A stretch of DNA of 64,000 bases, taken from positions 992,001 through 1,056,000 of the forward strand of contig NZ_CP136624.1 of assembly GCF_032917945.1 (NCBI RefSeq), written 5' to 3'. Position 1 is the first letter of the stretch, and the number at the start of each line of letters is the position of its first letter. Below are positions 9,309-17,986 of the stretch, piece by piece. A program made the position numbers and the translations under genes. The notes under the pieces were generated by a model, which did not search any database, was not told where the DNA came from, and worked only from the letters and a program-made list of their open reading frames with translations. Origin of the DNA: Bradyrhizobium sp. sBnM-33. GTDB lineage: Bacteria > Pseudomonadota > Alphaproteobacteria > Rhizobiales > Xanthobacteraceae.

Positions 9309-10139
9309 CTAATGGGCGGTGCTCCCGGTGACGGCTGCGATACTCTCCTGCGAAAAATGCAGCTCATTGAAGCCGAGCTTGCTGGCCACCAGAACCAGAA
9401 CTGAAGCCAGCACTACTCTCAGCACCGTCTCTGGCACGCGAACCGCGCAGTAGCTGCCGATCACGATGCCGGGCAAGGATCCGATCAACAGCACCCCCAT
9501 CAGCGCCCAATCGACCGACCCCAGCGCCCAGTGTCCGATGCCGGCTACCAGCGTCAGCGGCACCGCATGTGCGATGTCGGAGCCGACGATGCTCGCCATC
9601 GGCAGGCGCGGGTAGAGCAGCAGGAGCGCGGTGACGCCGACTGCGCCGGCACCGACGGATGAAATCGAGACCAGCACACCGAGCGCCACGCCGACCATCA
9701 CGGTCGCGCGGTCGGTGGTCGCGGCATCGAACCCCTCCATGCGTCGGCGATAGCGCTCCATGATCGCCTTGCGAAAGATCAACGACGTCGCCGTAAGGAG
9801 GAGTGCAAAGCACAGCACCAGATTGATCAGGCTGCGCCCGGAATCGCTGTTGAGGTCGAGTTGCCACAGCAAGAGCAAGGTAACGATGCTTGCCGGGATG
9901 CTGCCGCTGGCGAGACATATCACTGCCGGCCAGTGAATGCTGCGTGCGAAGCCATGCACCAGGCTGCCGCCCGTCTTGGTCGCCGCGGCGTAGAGAAGGT
10001 CGGTGCCGACGGCAGTCGATGGGTGGACGCCAAATAGCAGGATCAGCATCGGCGTCATCAGCGAGCCGCCGCCGACACCCGTCATCCCGACCAGCAAGCC
10101 AACGCCGAATCCCGAGGCAACGTAAAGTGGATCAATCAT
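9309..10139 (-). CDS. TauE/SafE family membrane exporter
   Basis: A 276-residue inner-membrane protein with about eight hydrophobic helices. The N-terminal GFGVGLLVGMTGVGGGSLMTPML and the internal repeat GVALGVLVSISSVGAGAVGVTALLLLYP are the duplicated glycine-rich signatures of the TauE/SafE (DUF81) family, members of which export sulfite or sulfoacetate. It lies about 3 kb from the sulfate importer on the other strand, so a link to sulfur metabolism is plausible but not shown. No clear ribosome site precedes the ATG. Confidence 0.88.
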   Translation of the reverse strand: MIDPLYVASGFGVGLLVGMTGVGGGSLMTPMLILLFGVHPSTAVGTDLLYAAATKTGGSLVHGFARSIHWPAVICLASGSIPASIVTLLLLWQLDLNSDSGRSLINLVLCFALLLTATSLIFRKAIMERYRRRMEGFDAATTDRATVMVGVALGVLVSISSVGAGAVGVTALLLLYPRLPMASIVGSDIAHAVPLTLVAGIGHWALGSVDWALMGVLLIGSLPGIVIGSYCAVRVPETVLRVVLASVLVLVASKLGFNELHFSQESIAAVTGSTAH

Positions 10140-10435
10140 TTCCGGGGGAAAGTTCCATTTCGCATGTGCAAGTATATATCAATGCAAGGAATAAACGTCC
10201 TATCGATGGCGGGCGCTCGGGCGAAATAAGAATATTTAGTACGTGCATCGAACCCCCGTGGTTATTTTCCCCAATTTTCCGGTGCACGGCGATAGCGACG
10301 TCCTGCGGCCAAAGCGAGACCACCGAAAGGCGGTAGCGGTCACTGAAGCAGCCGCCAACGCGCCCCGAAGACCGTCCTTTGAAGGGATGAGCAGGCTGGC
10401 TGCGCCCGCGCATCAGGGTCGACGGGCGCCCGGCA

Positions 10436-11803
10436 TCAGCGTTTGCCGAATGCCAAGACGTGCAGGCCGAGCCGCCGGCGCACGATCCAGAACAGCAGCA
10501 CCGTCTCGAACGCCAGCGCGATCGACGTCGCCGCCGCCGCACCGTGGCCGCCAAAGCGCGGCACCAGGACGACGCACAGCACAAGGTTCATGACGAAGGC
10601 CAGCGCGTAGGCCAGCGCGCAGATGTGCTGATGGCCGAGCATGTTCAGGAGCCGCTCGACCGGGCCGATTGCCGCGCGCACCAAAAGGCCGATCGCGGCA
10701 ATGAACATGATGTCGTAGCCGACGACGAATTGCGGTCCGAACAGCCACAATAGCGGCTTGCCCAGCGCCAGCAGCAGAATGGTCGCGGCCAGCGACGGCC
10801 AGAACGTCCACTGGATCGCATGCGCCACATAGGCCGACAGCCGCGCCTTGTCGCCTTGCGCGTTGTACTCGGCAAAGCGATGCGCCGTTGTCGCCGCCAT
10901 CGCGTAGTGAATGAAGGAGACCAACGCCAGCGTCTTCACCACGGCAAAGTAGACGCCAACCTCCTCCGAGGAGCGGAATTGCTGCAGCACCAACACGTCT
11001 GTGTAGGACAACAGCAGATAAAAACTCTCCACCATCAGGATCGGCAGCGAGACCGCGAGCCAGCCACGGAAATCGTAAGCCCGGGGGCCGGACTCGATAT
11101 GGCCGGCGAGCTTGCGATTGAGCACGATCATCTGGCTGATCATCGCGACCCATACCGCCGCGGCGCTTGCCCACATCGCGGCGGTGGCGCCGAGATTGAA
11201 GCCGAGCACGAAGGCGCCGGCGGTCAGGCCGATCATCAGCGACTGGCGCACGATGAACTGCGGCATCAGGCCAAGCCGCATCCAGTCATGCGAACGGGCG
11301 ATGCCGTCCTGGGTGTTGGCGACGACGAACGCCGGCAGTGTCAGGCAACCGATATAGAGGGGAACGATCGCGTTGCCGTCGATCCACGGCGACAATCCCT
11401 TCACTACGCCCGCCAGCAGCAGCGAGACGATGGAGGAGACTGCGAACGTCATCCATCGGCTGCCGGAAAGGAAACCTCGCAACAGCGCGTGTTCGCCGCG
11501 GGTGCGGTATTCCGGAATGATCTTCTGCGCCGATGCCGAGATGCCGAAATCCATCATGCTGCCGAGCAGCAGCACCCAGGTCCAGACATAGACATAGACG
11601 CCGTAATCGGAGCCGCCCATCCAGCGCGCCAGCAGGATCTGCGAGAAGTAGGCCAGTGCCGCGCTGAAGACGCGGATGACGAAGATCGTGCCAGCCAGCC
11701 GCTTTGTGACGGAGGCTTCACTCGAGCCGCCCAGCAGCGCACGCAGGCGCGCGCTCACGCCGGCAGGCGGAGCGGTTGCGGATTGCGTATCCATCACGGC
11801 CAC
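10436..11803 (-). CDS. Polysaccharide biosynthesis flippase-like membrane protein
   Basis: A 455-residue integral membrane protein of the MATE/Wzx-like superfamily, with about twelve to fourteen hydrophobic segments. Early segments include FVIRVFSAALAYFSQILLARWMGGSDYGVY, the usual first helix pair of oligosaccharide/lipid flippases; a cytoplasmic N-terminus of about 30 residues precedes it. No glycosyltransferase genes are adjacent, so the cargo is unknown. The start may be ATG at 11803 or the ATG three codons later. The 296 bases between its stop and the TauE/SafE start show nothing recognisable. Confidence 0.88.
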   Translation of the reverse strand: MAVMDTQSATAPPAGVSARLRALLGGSSEASVTKRLAGTIFVIRVFSAALAYFSQILLARWMGGSDYGVYVYVWTWVLLLGSMMDFGISASAQKIIPEYRTRGEHALLRGFLSGSRWMTFAVSSIVSLLLAGVVKGLSPWIDGNAIVPLYIGCLTLPAFVVANTQDGIARSHDWMRLGLMPQFIVRQSLMIGLTAGAFVLGFNLGATAAMWASAAAVWVAMISQMIVLNRKLAGHIESGPRAYDFRGWLAVSLPILMVESFYLLLSYTDVLVLQQFRSSEEVGVYFAVVKTLALVSFIHYAMAATTAHRFAEYNAQGDKARLSAYVAHAIQWTFWPSLAATILLLALGKPLLWLFGPQFVVGYDIMFIAAIGLLVRAAIGPVERLLNMLGHQHICALAYALAFVMNLVLCVVLVPRFGGHGAAAATSIALAFETVLLFWIVRRRLGLHVLAFGKR

Positions 11804-12059
11804 AAGGGTGCATCCCCGAAACGCGCCGCGAGGCGGCGGCGATGGTCGGATGTATCAACCATTCGTTAAGATTCGGTTGGGTGGGGCCGTAATGCGTCGT
11901 TCGTGTGGGGTCGATATGAGGGGCTTTAGGGCCGATTGACGATGTTCTGCGGGCAGTTCGCAGTCAAATGGCCTACCGAGATAGCTTGTACCGAGCCGCT
12001 GCAGATGGACGGATGCGATCTGCGCGAGCGACCGCAAATCGCATCCGGGCAGATTTGGC

Positions 12060-12407
12060 TCAATTGGCTGACAGTTTCTGGTTATCCCGCGGCTCCGGTG
12101 TCGGTCCGATCCCCCACCGCAATGTCGGCGATGTCAGGAGGTCGGTCTTGAACGCGTTGACGTTCGCGTCCCACTTCATCCAGGGTATGGAGTCGATATA
12201 GGGAATTGGCGGCAAGGTGATCGGAGTCACGCCGCGATCGGAAGGCTGGTGGGTATGCGGACTGTCCATTCCCCAGGCTGCCAGCGCCGGCATGGCCAAT
12301 GCCGCGCCAATGGAAGCTGCGATCAATCGCCGGATGAGGCGGCGATCTTCAACGGTTTTTTTGGGTTGCTCCGCACGAGCGGAGACAATGGTGTGATCAG
12401 TGATCAT
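12060..12407 (-). CDS. Small exported or membrane-anchored hypothetical protein
   Basis: A 115-residue protein I do not recognise. A strong ribosome site, AGGAGG, lies five bases before the ATG. After a charged start (residues 1–27) comes a hydrophobic stretch LIAASIGAALAMPALAAWGM, a signal peptide or anchor; the rest is polar and rich in Pro and Trp (PHTHQPSDRG, LPPIPYIDSIPWMKWD), suggesting a periplasmic tail. The gene directly follows a 39-residue membrane peptide gene whose stop codon lies inside this ribosome site, so the pair is translationally coupled. Confidence 0.65.
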   Translation of the reverse strand: MITDHTIVSARAEQPKKTVEDRRLIRRLIAASIGAALAMPALAAWGMDSPHTHQPSDRGVTPITLPPIPYIDSIPWMKWDANVNAFKTDLLTSPTLRWGIGPTPEPRDNQKLSAN

Positions 12408-12408
12408 A

Positions 12409-12528
12409 TCATCCTCCTATCGTTCGAAAACTGATCCAGGCGATCGTTGCGAAGCTCATTGCGACCATGAGCCAGTCCAGAACAAGCTGCCCGCTCTTGT
12501 GCGGTCTTCGCTGAACAGATGTGCTCAT
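12409..12528 (-). CDS. 39-residue membrane peptide upstream of the coupled small protein
   Basis: A short frame MSTSVQRRPHKSGQLVLDWL followed by MVAMSFATIAWISFRTIGG. It has GGGAG six bases upstream of the ATG. The first fourteen residues are basic, the next about twenty hydrophobic, so a single-pass inner-membrane peptide with a cytoplasmic basic N-terminus is expected. Its TGA overlaps the region between ribosome site and start of the 115-residue gene. No family is recognised; reality rests on the ribosome site, the topology and the coupling. Confidence 0.5.
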   Translation of the reverse strand: MSTSVQRRPHKSGQLVLDWLMVAMSFATIAWISFRTIGG

Positions 12529-13001
12529 CTCAAGCTCCCGTGGTTTGCCGATGCATCCTTTCCTCGTCTGGCGAACGTGTCGCTGTCAGGCTGCGTATTC
12601 AGAAGCGCACCGTCCGCGGCGGGAAGGCGCCTCCGGCGCGGAGAGCGATCTAGGGGGCGAAAAAATCGGGTTCAAGGGGCTTGCGGAATTTTTTGTTCGA
12701 TACCAAGCCGATGCCGAATGGATAGGCGCAACTGTAGAGTCTTGCTGGCCCGGCCCGCTGATCGCTCTTGTATGGCTCGCGCCTGAGTTGCCGCCCCTTG
12801 GTCGCGGCGCCGAACAACCCAAGGAACAAAACGGCCGAGCCGTCGTTTGTTGCCGCGGAGCCATCGCCCGCCGTTCACAACGGCGCATGTCGCGGATAGC
12901 CAAAGGTCTTCGGACCCGCCGTTATTCATTACAGGCGCTCGCGCGGATAGCCAAAGGCGATGGCTGCCCCACCCGAATAGCCCGCGTGTCCGGGCCGCGA
13001 G
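12529..13001. other. Gene-poor stretch with a degenerate tandem repeat
   Basis: No convincing gene is seen in these 473 bases; open frames lack ribosome sites and protein character. It contains two copies of CGCGGATAGCCAAAGG (12891–12906 and 12942–12957), each preceded by CCCGCCGTT, forming a two-unit tandem array with a period of about 51 bases. Confidence 0.6.
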
Positions 13002-13154
13002 ATGGATGACCCGAACGATCTGGTTCTGGCCATGTTGGGATTGGCGATGGCTGCCATCATGCTGGTGGCTGGCGCGCTTTATCTCATCATGACACCCGAT
13101 CCCATACCGACCCGTACAGCACCACCAGCCGTGCAGGTATCCCCGGTTTCGTAG
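13002..13154 (+). CDS. Putative 50-residue membrane protein
   Basis: A short frame starting MDDPNDLVLAMLGLAMAAIM with a continuous hydrophobic stretch (residues 7–30), then a Pro/Thr-rich tail ending VQVSPVS. It looks like a single-pass membrane peptide. The ribosome site is weak and no family is recognised, so it may be spurious. Confidence 0.4.
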   Translation: MDDPNDLVLAMLGLAMAAIMLVAGALYLIMTPDPIPTRTAPPAVQVSPVS

Positions 13155-13354
13155 CTTATTGCTCTTGTATCGTTGGTTTGGCGAAACAGCGCGGAAGCGG
13201 TTGAGCACCTTCCGCGTGGCGCGTACCTGCCCAGCGAGTCGGTGCGGCTCTCAGCCGGTGACCTACGCCTGTGGGCTCGCGGTGCTCTAGGGAACTTTTC
13301 TGGCTTCTTGTAATTTTGAGCTTCGGCCGCATCGTGCGGCCGGGGAGGAAAAAT

Positions 13355-13609
13355 ATGAAACTGCTTATCACCGCTGTCACGATCACCACCGCACTGGCTG
13401 TCAGCCCGGCTTCTGCCCAGAAGACGGCTTGCACAAGCGAAAACATGGCCAAGCTCATGACGTCCAGCAACGCTATGCCTGATAGTCCCGGCAAATTTGC
13501 GATAATGAAAGAGATGGGTGCGGCGAATGCCGCCTTGGCAAAGGGCGACATGCGCAGCGCTTGCAAGAGCTATATGCGCGCTCAGCAAATGAGCGGGCAG
13601 AAAGGCTAG
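13355..13609 (+). CDS. Small secreted hypothetical protein
   Basis: An 84-residue protein with GGGAGGAA a few bases upstream of the ATG. The first 22 residues form a clear signal peptide (MKLLITAVTITTALAVSPASA before QKTACTSE). The mature part of about 62 residues is helical, has two cysteines about 40 residues apart that could form one disulfide, and several Met and Lys. Small secreted proteins of this kind are common in Bradyrhizobium, but I cannot assign a function. Confidence 0.7.
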   Translation: MKLLITAVTITTALAVSPASAQKTACTSENMAKLMTSSNAMPDSPGKFAIMKEMGAANAALAKGDMRSACKSYMRAQQMSGQKG

Positions 13610-13699
13610 GAGTACACATTGCTGAAGAGGTGAGCTGCCAAGCGCCGGCTCTCCTCGGATCAGAAAGCGTCGCTGCACTCAGAGGGACGGCAGGTCGCG

Positions 13700-14533
13700 T
13701 CAATTCAAGCTGACGTTGAACTCGTAAGCCCGGTCGCCGCCGACCAGCGTCAGTTTGAGTGCGGCGCCTTCCGGGCTGGCGCCGGGTGGCAGGCCGTCGA
13801 GTTCGAAGGCAAAGCGTTTGACAGCGGGTGGGCTTTGCTCCACGAGCCTGGGAACCGGCAGCGCCCAGTCGGGCGTCGGCCCCTCGACGAACAGGCTGAC
13901 CTCCTTGGCCTCGGGCGCGGTCACGTCGACCAGCACGTTCTTTCCCTCGCGCTTGACGTCGCGGATGGTCAGCGGATTGGGGTCCCCGATATTGGCCGGC
14001 TTCGGCACCGCATTGAGGGCATCGGACAGCGTGCCGTCCTCGGTGCTTGCTACGCTGGCAAAGGCAAGCTCGGCATGGGCTTCGACGGGAATGCAGATCT
14101 TCTCGCAGACCGCGTAGCTGATGTGGGTGCGCAGCGTCACCGGCTTGTCGGCATTCTTGGCGACGATCCGCAACGGCAGCACGACCTGTTGCTTGTATCC
14201 CAGCGCGGTGCCGCCCGCACCGTCGTCGAATTTCATCGGTGCCGGCCACAGCACCGTCACGGCTTCGACATTGTCGGATTTGGAGAAGTCGAAACGGGGC
14301 GGCACGCCAGAATCCCCGGGCGTCCGCCAATAGGTCTTCCACCCCGGCTGCAACTGGATGGCTACACCGCCGAGCAGCACCGCGCCGCTGCGTGATCCCG
14401 CCAGTAACCGGACCGCGGAATGGGCGTCGCGTTGCCACGGCGAGGCATCCTGGGCGCGAACTTCCGACGCCGCACACGCGACACACAAGGCGGCGACGCC
14501 GAGTGCGGCGCGCAGGGGAACTAGGACGCTCAT
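13700..14533 (-). CDS. DsbD N-terminal-domain-like periplasmic protein
   Basis: A 277-residue exported protein with a signal peptide ending in ASEVRAQ. The body matches the periplasmic N-terminal domain of DsbD-type disulfide reductases: PGWKTYWRTPGDSGVPPRFDF, then WPAPMKF, GYKQQVVLPL and ISYAVCEKICIP, whose CxxxC would be the redox pair. The membrane and thioredoxin domains of full DsbD are absent, so it is a stand-alone domain that would need a partner. It is divergent from YqgE, which starts about 140 bases away on the other strand. Confidence 0.85.
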   Translation of the reverse strand: MSVLVPLRAALGVAALCVACAASEVRAQDASPWQRDAHSAVRLLAGSRSGAVLLGGVAIQLQPGWKTYWRTPGDSGVPPRFDFSKSDNVEAVTVLWPAPMKFDDGAGGTALGYKQQVVLPLRIVAKNADKPVTLRTHISYAVCEKICIPVEAHAELAFASVASTEDGTLSDALNAVPKPANIGDPNPLTIRDVKREGKNVLVDVTAPEAKEVSLFVEGPTPDWALPVPRLVEQSPPAVKRFAFELDGLPPGASPEGAALKLTLVGGDRAYEFNVSLN

Positions 14534-14669
14534 GGCACGTCTTTACAGGCAAGTTTCGAGGCAAACCATTGAATTGCGTGTGATCGCAGCCGAATGATGC
14601 CGGAAGCTTGATTGACAGAAACCGCACCCGATATCAGGATATGAACCTGCAAGAGAAAGGCCTTTGCGG

Positions 14670-15320
14670 ATGAGCCCTGAAGGCAAGACATCGAAGCCTG
14701 TCCGCCCCAAAACCGCTGGTTTTGGCGATCATTCGTCCGGCGAGGGCTATCTGGACGGCCGGCTGCTGATCGCCATGCCGGTCATGGGCGATCCGCGCTT
14801 CGAGCGCTCCGTCATCTACATGTGCGCGCACTCGTCGGAAGGGGCGATGGGCATCATCGTCAACCGTCCGGCCGGCAGCATCGACTTTCCAGGACTGCTG
14901 GTGCAACTCGACATCATCGAGAAGGCCGACCAGATCACGCTGCCGGAAAACGCCGAAACCATGCAGGTGCTGAAGGGCGGTCCGGTCGATACCGGCCGCG
15001 GCTTCGTGCTGCATTCGAGCGATTTCTTCATCAAGGACGCGACGCTGAATATCGACGACGGCATCTGCCTGACCGCGACGGTCGACATCCTTAAGGCGAT
15101 CGCCAAAGGCACGGGGCCGAAGCACGCGATCCTGGCGCTCGGTTATGCCGGCTGGGCGCCCGGGCAACTCGAGAACGAGATCCAGCACAATGGCTGGCTG
15201 CATTGCGACGCCGACCCTGATCTGATCTTCGGCGACGACGTCGACGAAAAATATCAGCGCGCATTGCGCAAGATCGGCATCGATCCCGGCATGCTGTCGA
15301 ACGAGGCCGGCCACGCGTAG
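14670..15320 (+). CDS. YqgE/AlgH family protein
   Basis: A 216-residue cytoplasmic protein of the UPF0301 (YqgE/AlgH) family. The N-terminal [28 protein letters not shown] and the [10 protein letters not shown] motif are diagnostic, as are [14 protein letters not shown] and [19 protein letters not shown]. The family is linked to alginate regulation in Pseudomonas, but its function here is unknown. I chose ATG at 14670, with AGAGAAAGG upstream; a TTG two codons earlier is possible. Confidence 0.92.
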   Translation: MSPEGKTSKPVRPKTAGFGDHSSGEGYLDGRLLIAMPVMGDPRFERSVIYMCAHSSEGAMGIIVNRPAGSIDFPGLLVQLDIIEKADQITLPENAETMQVLKGGPVDTGRGFVLHSSDFFIKDATLNIDDGICLTATVDILKAIAKGTGPKHAILALGYAGWAPGQLENEIQHNGWLHCDADPDLIFGDDVDEKYQRALRKIGIDPGMLSNEAGHA

Positions 15321-15327
15321 CTCCGAT

Positions 15328-15426
15328 CGTCATGCCCCGCGAAGGCGGGGCATCCAGTAACCCACCAACCTTCCCAATTTTCAGAAAACTGCGTTTACTG
15401 GATCGCCCGCCTTGGCTGGCGATGAC
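15328..15426. repeat. Intergenic palindromic repeat, CATGCCCCGCGAAGGCGGGG family
   Basis: The element starts CGTCATGCCCCGCGAAGGCG, contains GGGGCATCCAGTAA, and is mirrored by TTACTGGATCGCCCGCC...GATGAC, giving a hairpin of nearly 100 bases between yqgE and the converging dioxygenase gene. A related copy with the same architecture (hairpin around a CCAGTA...TACTGGAT core) occurs at 35994–36093. Confidence 0.75.
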
Positions 15427-15435
15427 AGCGGAGGA

Positions 15436-16323
15436 TTACTCCGCCGCCTGTTGCCGCACCGTCGGCTCGGTGCCGGCCACCGTCGCACGGCGCATGTCGC
15501 GGGGCTGCGACTGGTCGTAGCGCCGCACCCGGTGCATGGTCTGGCGATTGTCCCACATCACAAGGTCATGCACGGCCCATTTATGGACATAGACGAATTC
15601 CTTCTGCGTGGCGTGCTCGGTCAGGTCGCGCAGCAGTAACCGCGCCTCGGGCATGCTCATGCCCAGAATCGCGCCCGCGTGCGATGACAGATACAGCGAC
15701 TTGCGGCAATGCACCGGATGCGTCCGCACCAGCCGCTGCAGCACCGGCTTGAACATCTCTTTTTCTTCGTCGGTATAATCCAGGAACCCGAGCGAGCCGC
15801 GCGAATACATCAGCGAATGTTCGCAGATCAGGTCCTCGATCTCTGCCTTGGTCTCGTCATCGAGCGCGTCATAGGCCGCGCGCATGTCGGCGAATTCGGT
15901 GTTGCCGCCCTTCGGGTTCACCACCCGCGCCGACAAGAGCGAGAACTTCGCCGGGATCGGGCGGAACGAGCTGTCGGAATGCCACAGGCAATTGCCGAGG
16001 TTAAAGAGATGCGCGCGGCTGTCGCGCGGCAATGGCTTGCCGTCCTTGCCGAGGTTGGAGACATCGTTGAGGCCGGTCGACAGGCGCGAATCCTGAGGCT
16101 TGACGATATTGCCGCCGCGAGCGTCTTCGCGCTCGCCGAAATTCAGCGCGAATGCGAGTTGCTGTTCGTCGGTGATGTCCTGGTCGTGGAAGACGAGCAC
16201 GGCGTATTTATCCATCGCGGCTTCGACCTCGATCGCTTCCTGCTTCGTCAGGGGTTTTCGTAGATCAAGCCCGGATACTTCGCCGACAAAATGCGGATGC
16301 AACTGCCGAATTGCGATCGCCAT
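15436..16323 (-). CDS. TauD/TfdA family Fe(II)/2-oxoglutarate dioxygenase
   Basis: A 295-residue non-heme iron dioxygenase. The facial triad is visible: HSD (His115, Asp117) and a distal His264 in WDNRQTMHR, with Arg nearby to hold 2-oxoglutarate. The family oxidises taurine, other sulfonates or aryloxyalkanoates such as 2,4-D; residues here do not settle the substrate. The ATG at 16323 has GGGAG five bases upstream and gives MAIAIRQLHPHFVGEVSGLDL, the standard N-terminus; the longer frame runs through a repeat. It stands alone, so no pathway can be read from neighbours. Confidence 0.9.
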   Translation of the reverse strand: MAIAIRQLHPHFVGEVSGLDLRKPLTKQEAIEVEAAMDKYAVLVFHDQDITDEQQLAFALNFGEREDARGGNIVKPQDSRLSTGLNDVSNLGKDGKPLPRDSRAHLFNLGNCLWHSDSSFRPIPAKFSLLSARVVNPKGGNTEFADMRAAYDALDDETKAEIEDLICEHSLMYSRGSLGFLDYTDEEKEMFKPVLQRLVRTHPVHCRKSLYLSSHAGAILGMSMPEARLLLRDLTEHATQKEFVYVHKWAVHDLVMWDNRQTMHRVRRYDQSQPRDMRRATVAGTEPTVRQQAAE

Positions 16324-16435
16324 GCGTCTCTCCCGAAAGCAGCGGGCGGTTTTGCCCGCTCCGTTTGCAGGAAAAACTACCCCCCAACCTGTCCAAGTCA
16401 ACGCTGCGGCGCGCATGCGCGCATTGCGCCTGTCT

Positions 16436-16524
16436 CGTGTCCCGGACGCGGTGCAGCGTGCCCCGGCGATGCGAAGCATCGTCGGTACGCTGCGCCGCAG
16501 AGCCGGGACCCACCCTGGACCCGG
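16436..16524. repeat. Intergenic repeat, GTGTCCCGGACGCGGTGC family
   Basis: CGTGTCCCGGACGCGGTGCAGCG pairs in part with CGCTGCGCCGCAGAGCCGGGACCC, giving an imperfect hairpin between the dioxygenase and the short-chain dehydrogenase. A longer relative with the same beginning lies at 37602–37747. Confidence 0.75.
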
Positions 16525-16569
16525 ATCAGCAGCGCAGTACTTCAGGCTGCGCAGCATCCAGGGAACGCT

Positions 16570-17349
16570 TCACGCATTGCGCGCCATCAGCCCGCCGTCA
16601 ACCGGGATCACCGCGCCGGTCAGGAACGAAGCCGCCGGCAGGCACAGGCTCAGCGTCATGTGCGCCACTTCCTCAGGCTCGCCGTAGCGGCCGAGTGCGG
16701 TGCGGCGCTTGGCATAGATCGTCTTGTGCTCTTCGGAAATCCGCTCGGTGATCGCGGTGCGGATCGGCCCCGGGCAGATGCAGTTCACGGTGATGCCTTC
16801 GCGGCCGAGCTCGACGGCAAGCGAGCGCGTCAAGCCGGTGACGCCGGCTTTCGCCGCCGAATAGGGACTGTGCAGTGCGGTCGCGCCGAGCGCTTCGGTG
16901 GAGGCGATGTTGACAATCCGCGGGCATTTCGATTGGCGCAAATGCGGCAACGCGGCCCGGATAATACGCGGATGTGCGGTCAGCATCACATCCATTGCCC
17001 TGGCCCAGGCGGCCTCATAACCTTCCTCGTCGATCGCCACGCGCACGGAGATGCCGGCATTGTTGATGACGATGTCGAGTCCATCGAAATATGCGGCAAC
17101 GTCGTTGACCACCTTGATGATGTCATCGGGCTTGGCAACGTCGAGCGGCCATGCCTTGGCCGAACCGCCGATTGCAGCAATCTCGCTGGCGACGGCCTGC
17201 GTCGCCTCGGCATTGAGATCGGTGACGGCCACATTGGCGCCCTCGGCCGCGAACACGAGCGCGGTGGCGCGCCCCATGCCGCTGGCAGCACCGGTGACGA
17301 GAACGGTCAGGCCTTTGACCGAACGGCTGAGCTGCTTGAAATCTGACAT
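16570..17349 (-). CDS. Short-chain dehydrogenase/reductase
   Basis: A 259-residue SDR oxidoreductase. The NAD(P) site TGAASGMG, NNAG, Ser in NIASTEALG and the catalytic YSAAK are all present; the Asp in VTDLNAE after beta-2 favours NAD over NADP. The C-terminal GAVIPVDGG is typical. The start MSDFKQ at 17349 fits the family better than the longer frame from 17403; the ribosome site is weak. Substrate unknown. Confidence 0.88.
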   Translation of the reverse strand: MSDFKQLSRSVKGLTVLVTGAASGMGRATALVFAAEGANVAVTDLNAEATQAVASEIAAIGGSAKAWPLDVAKPDDIIKVVNDVAAYFDGLDIVINNAGISVRVAIDEEGYEAAWARAMDVMLTAHPRIIRAALPHLRQSKCPRIVNIASTEALGATALHSPYSAAKAGVTGLTRSLAVELGREGITVNCICPGPIRTAITERISEEHKTIYAKRRTALGRYGEPEEVAHMTLSLCLPAASFLTGAVIPVDGGLMARNA

Positions 17350-17444
17350 GACGGATCCGGACGACGAAGGCTGGGCACGTTGCAGGATTGACAAGGCTGG
17401 CACCGATCCGCAGACAGGTCAAACGAGCCGAGCGAGGTGCAAAC

Positions 17445-17963
17445 GTGACGAATATTCGCGGCCTGCAGATCCGCCGCCTCAAGCCTTCGGACGCTGCGCT
17501 GTACAGGGATATTCGGCTGGAAGGCCTCCAGCGAAATCCGGAAGCCTTCGGCAGCACGTTTGAGAAGGAAAGCGCGCTACCGCTATCGTGGTTCGAAGCC
17601 GTCCTTGGCCGTACCGCCATCTTCGGCGCATTCATAGAGGAGACGCTCGGAGGCGTCGCGGCCTATGCTGCGCAGGAAGGTGCGAAGCAAGCGCATAAGG
17701 CGACACTCTGGGGCATGTATGTTCGAGACACCGCGAGAAACTTGGGGCTCGGGAAGAAGCTCGTTGCGGCGGTACTCGACCATGCGCGCGGACGCGTGGA
17801 GATGGTTCAATTGACCGTGGTGAGTGAGAATGAGGGCGCGCGCCGGGTTTACAGCGCCGCGGGTTTTGTCGAGTACGGCTATGAAAAGAGGGGCCTCAAG
17901 TATGATGGGCGATATTACGATCAGGTTCTGATGGTCAAATTCCTCGACGAAGGACTGAACTAG
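17445..17963 (+). CDS. GNAT family N-acetyltransferase
   Basis: A 172-residue acetyl-CoA-dependent acetyltransferase. The domain runs from IRRLKPSDAALYRDIRLEGL through LWGMYVRDTARNLGLGKKL, where the R-x-x-G-x-G/A acetyl-CoA motif appears as RNLGLG, to the Asn in VSENEGARRVYSAAGFVEYG. The GTG at 17445 with GAGG upstream is preferred over an ATG at 17388. Its stop is 23 bases before the next SDR gene, so the two may share a transcript. The acceptor is unknown. Confidence 0.87.
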   Translation: MTNIRGLQIRRLKPSDAALYRDIRLEGLQRNPEAFGSTFEKESALPLSWFEAVLGRTAIFGAFIEETLGGVAAYAAQEGAKQAHKATLWGMYVRDTARNLGLGKKLVAAVLDHARGRVEMVQLTVVSENEGARRVYSAAGFVEYGYEKRGLKYDGRYYDQVLMVKFLDEGLN

Positions 17964-17986
17964 AGCACCAAGGAGGATGGCGAGCG

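Noticed and set aside
12521..13009. 162-residue open frame on the + strand
   Set aside because: No ribosome site, Arg/Ala/Gly-rich shadow-like composition, and it runs through the tandem repeat.
15436..16323. Taurine dioxygenase (tauD) as a firm name tied to the TauE/SafE exporter
   Set aside because: The substrate residues are not decisive and no tauABC genes are near; kept at family level.
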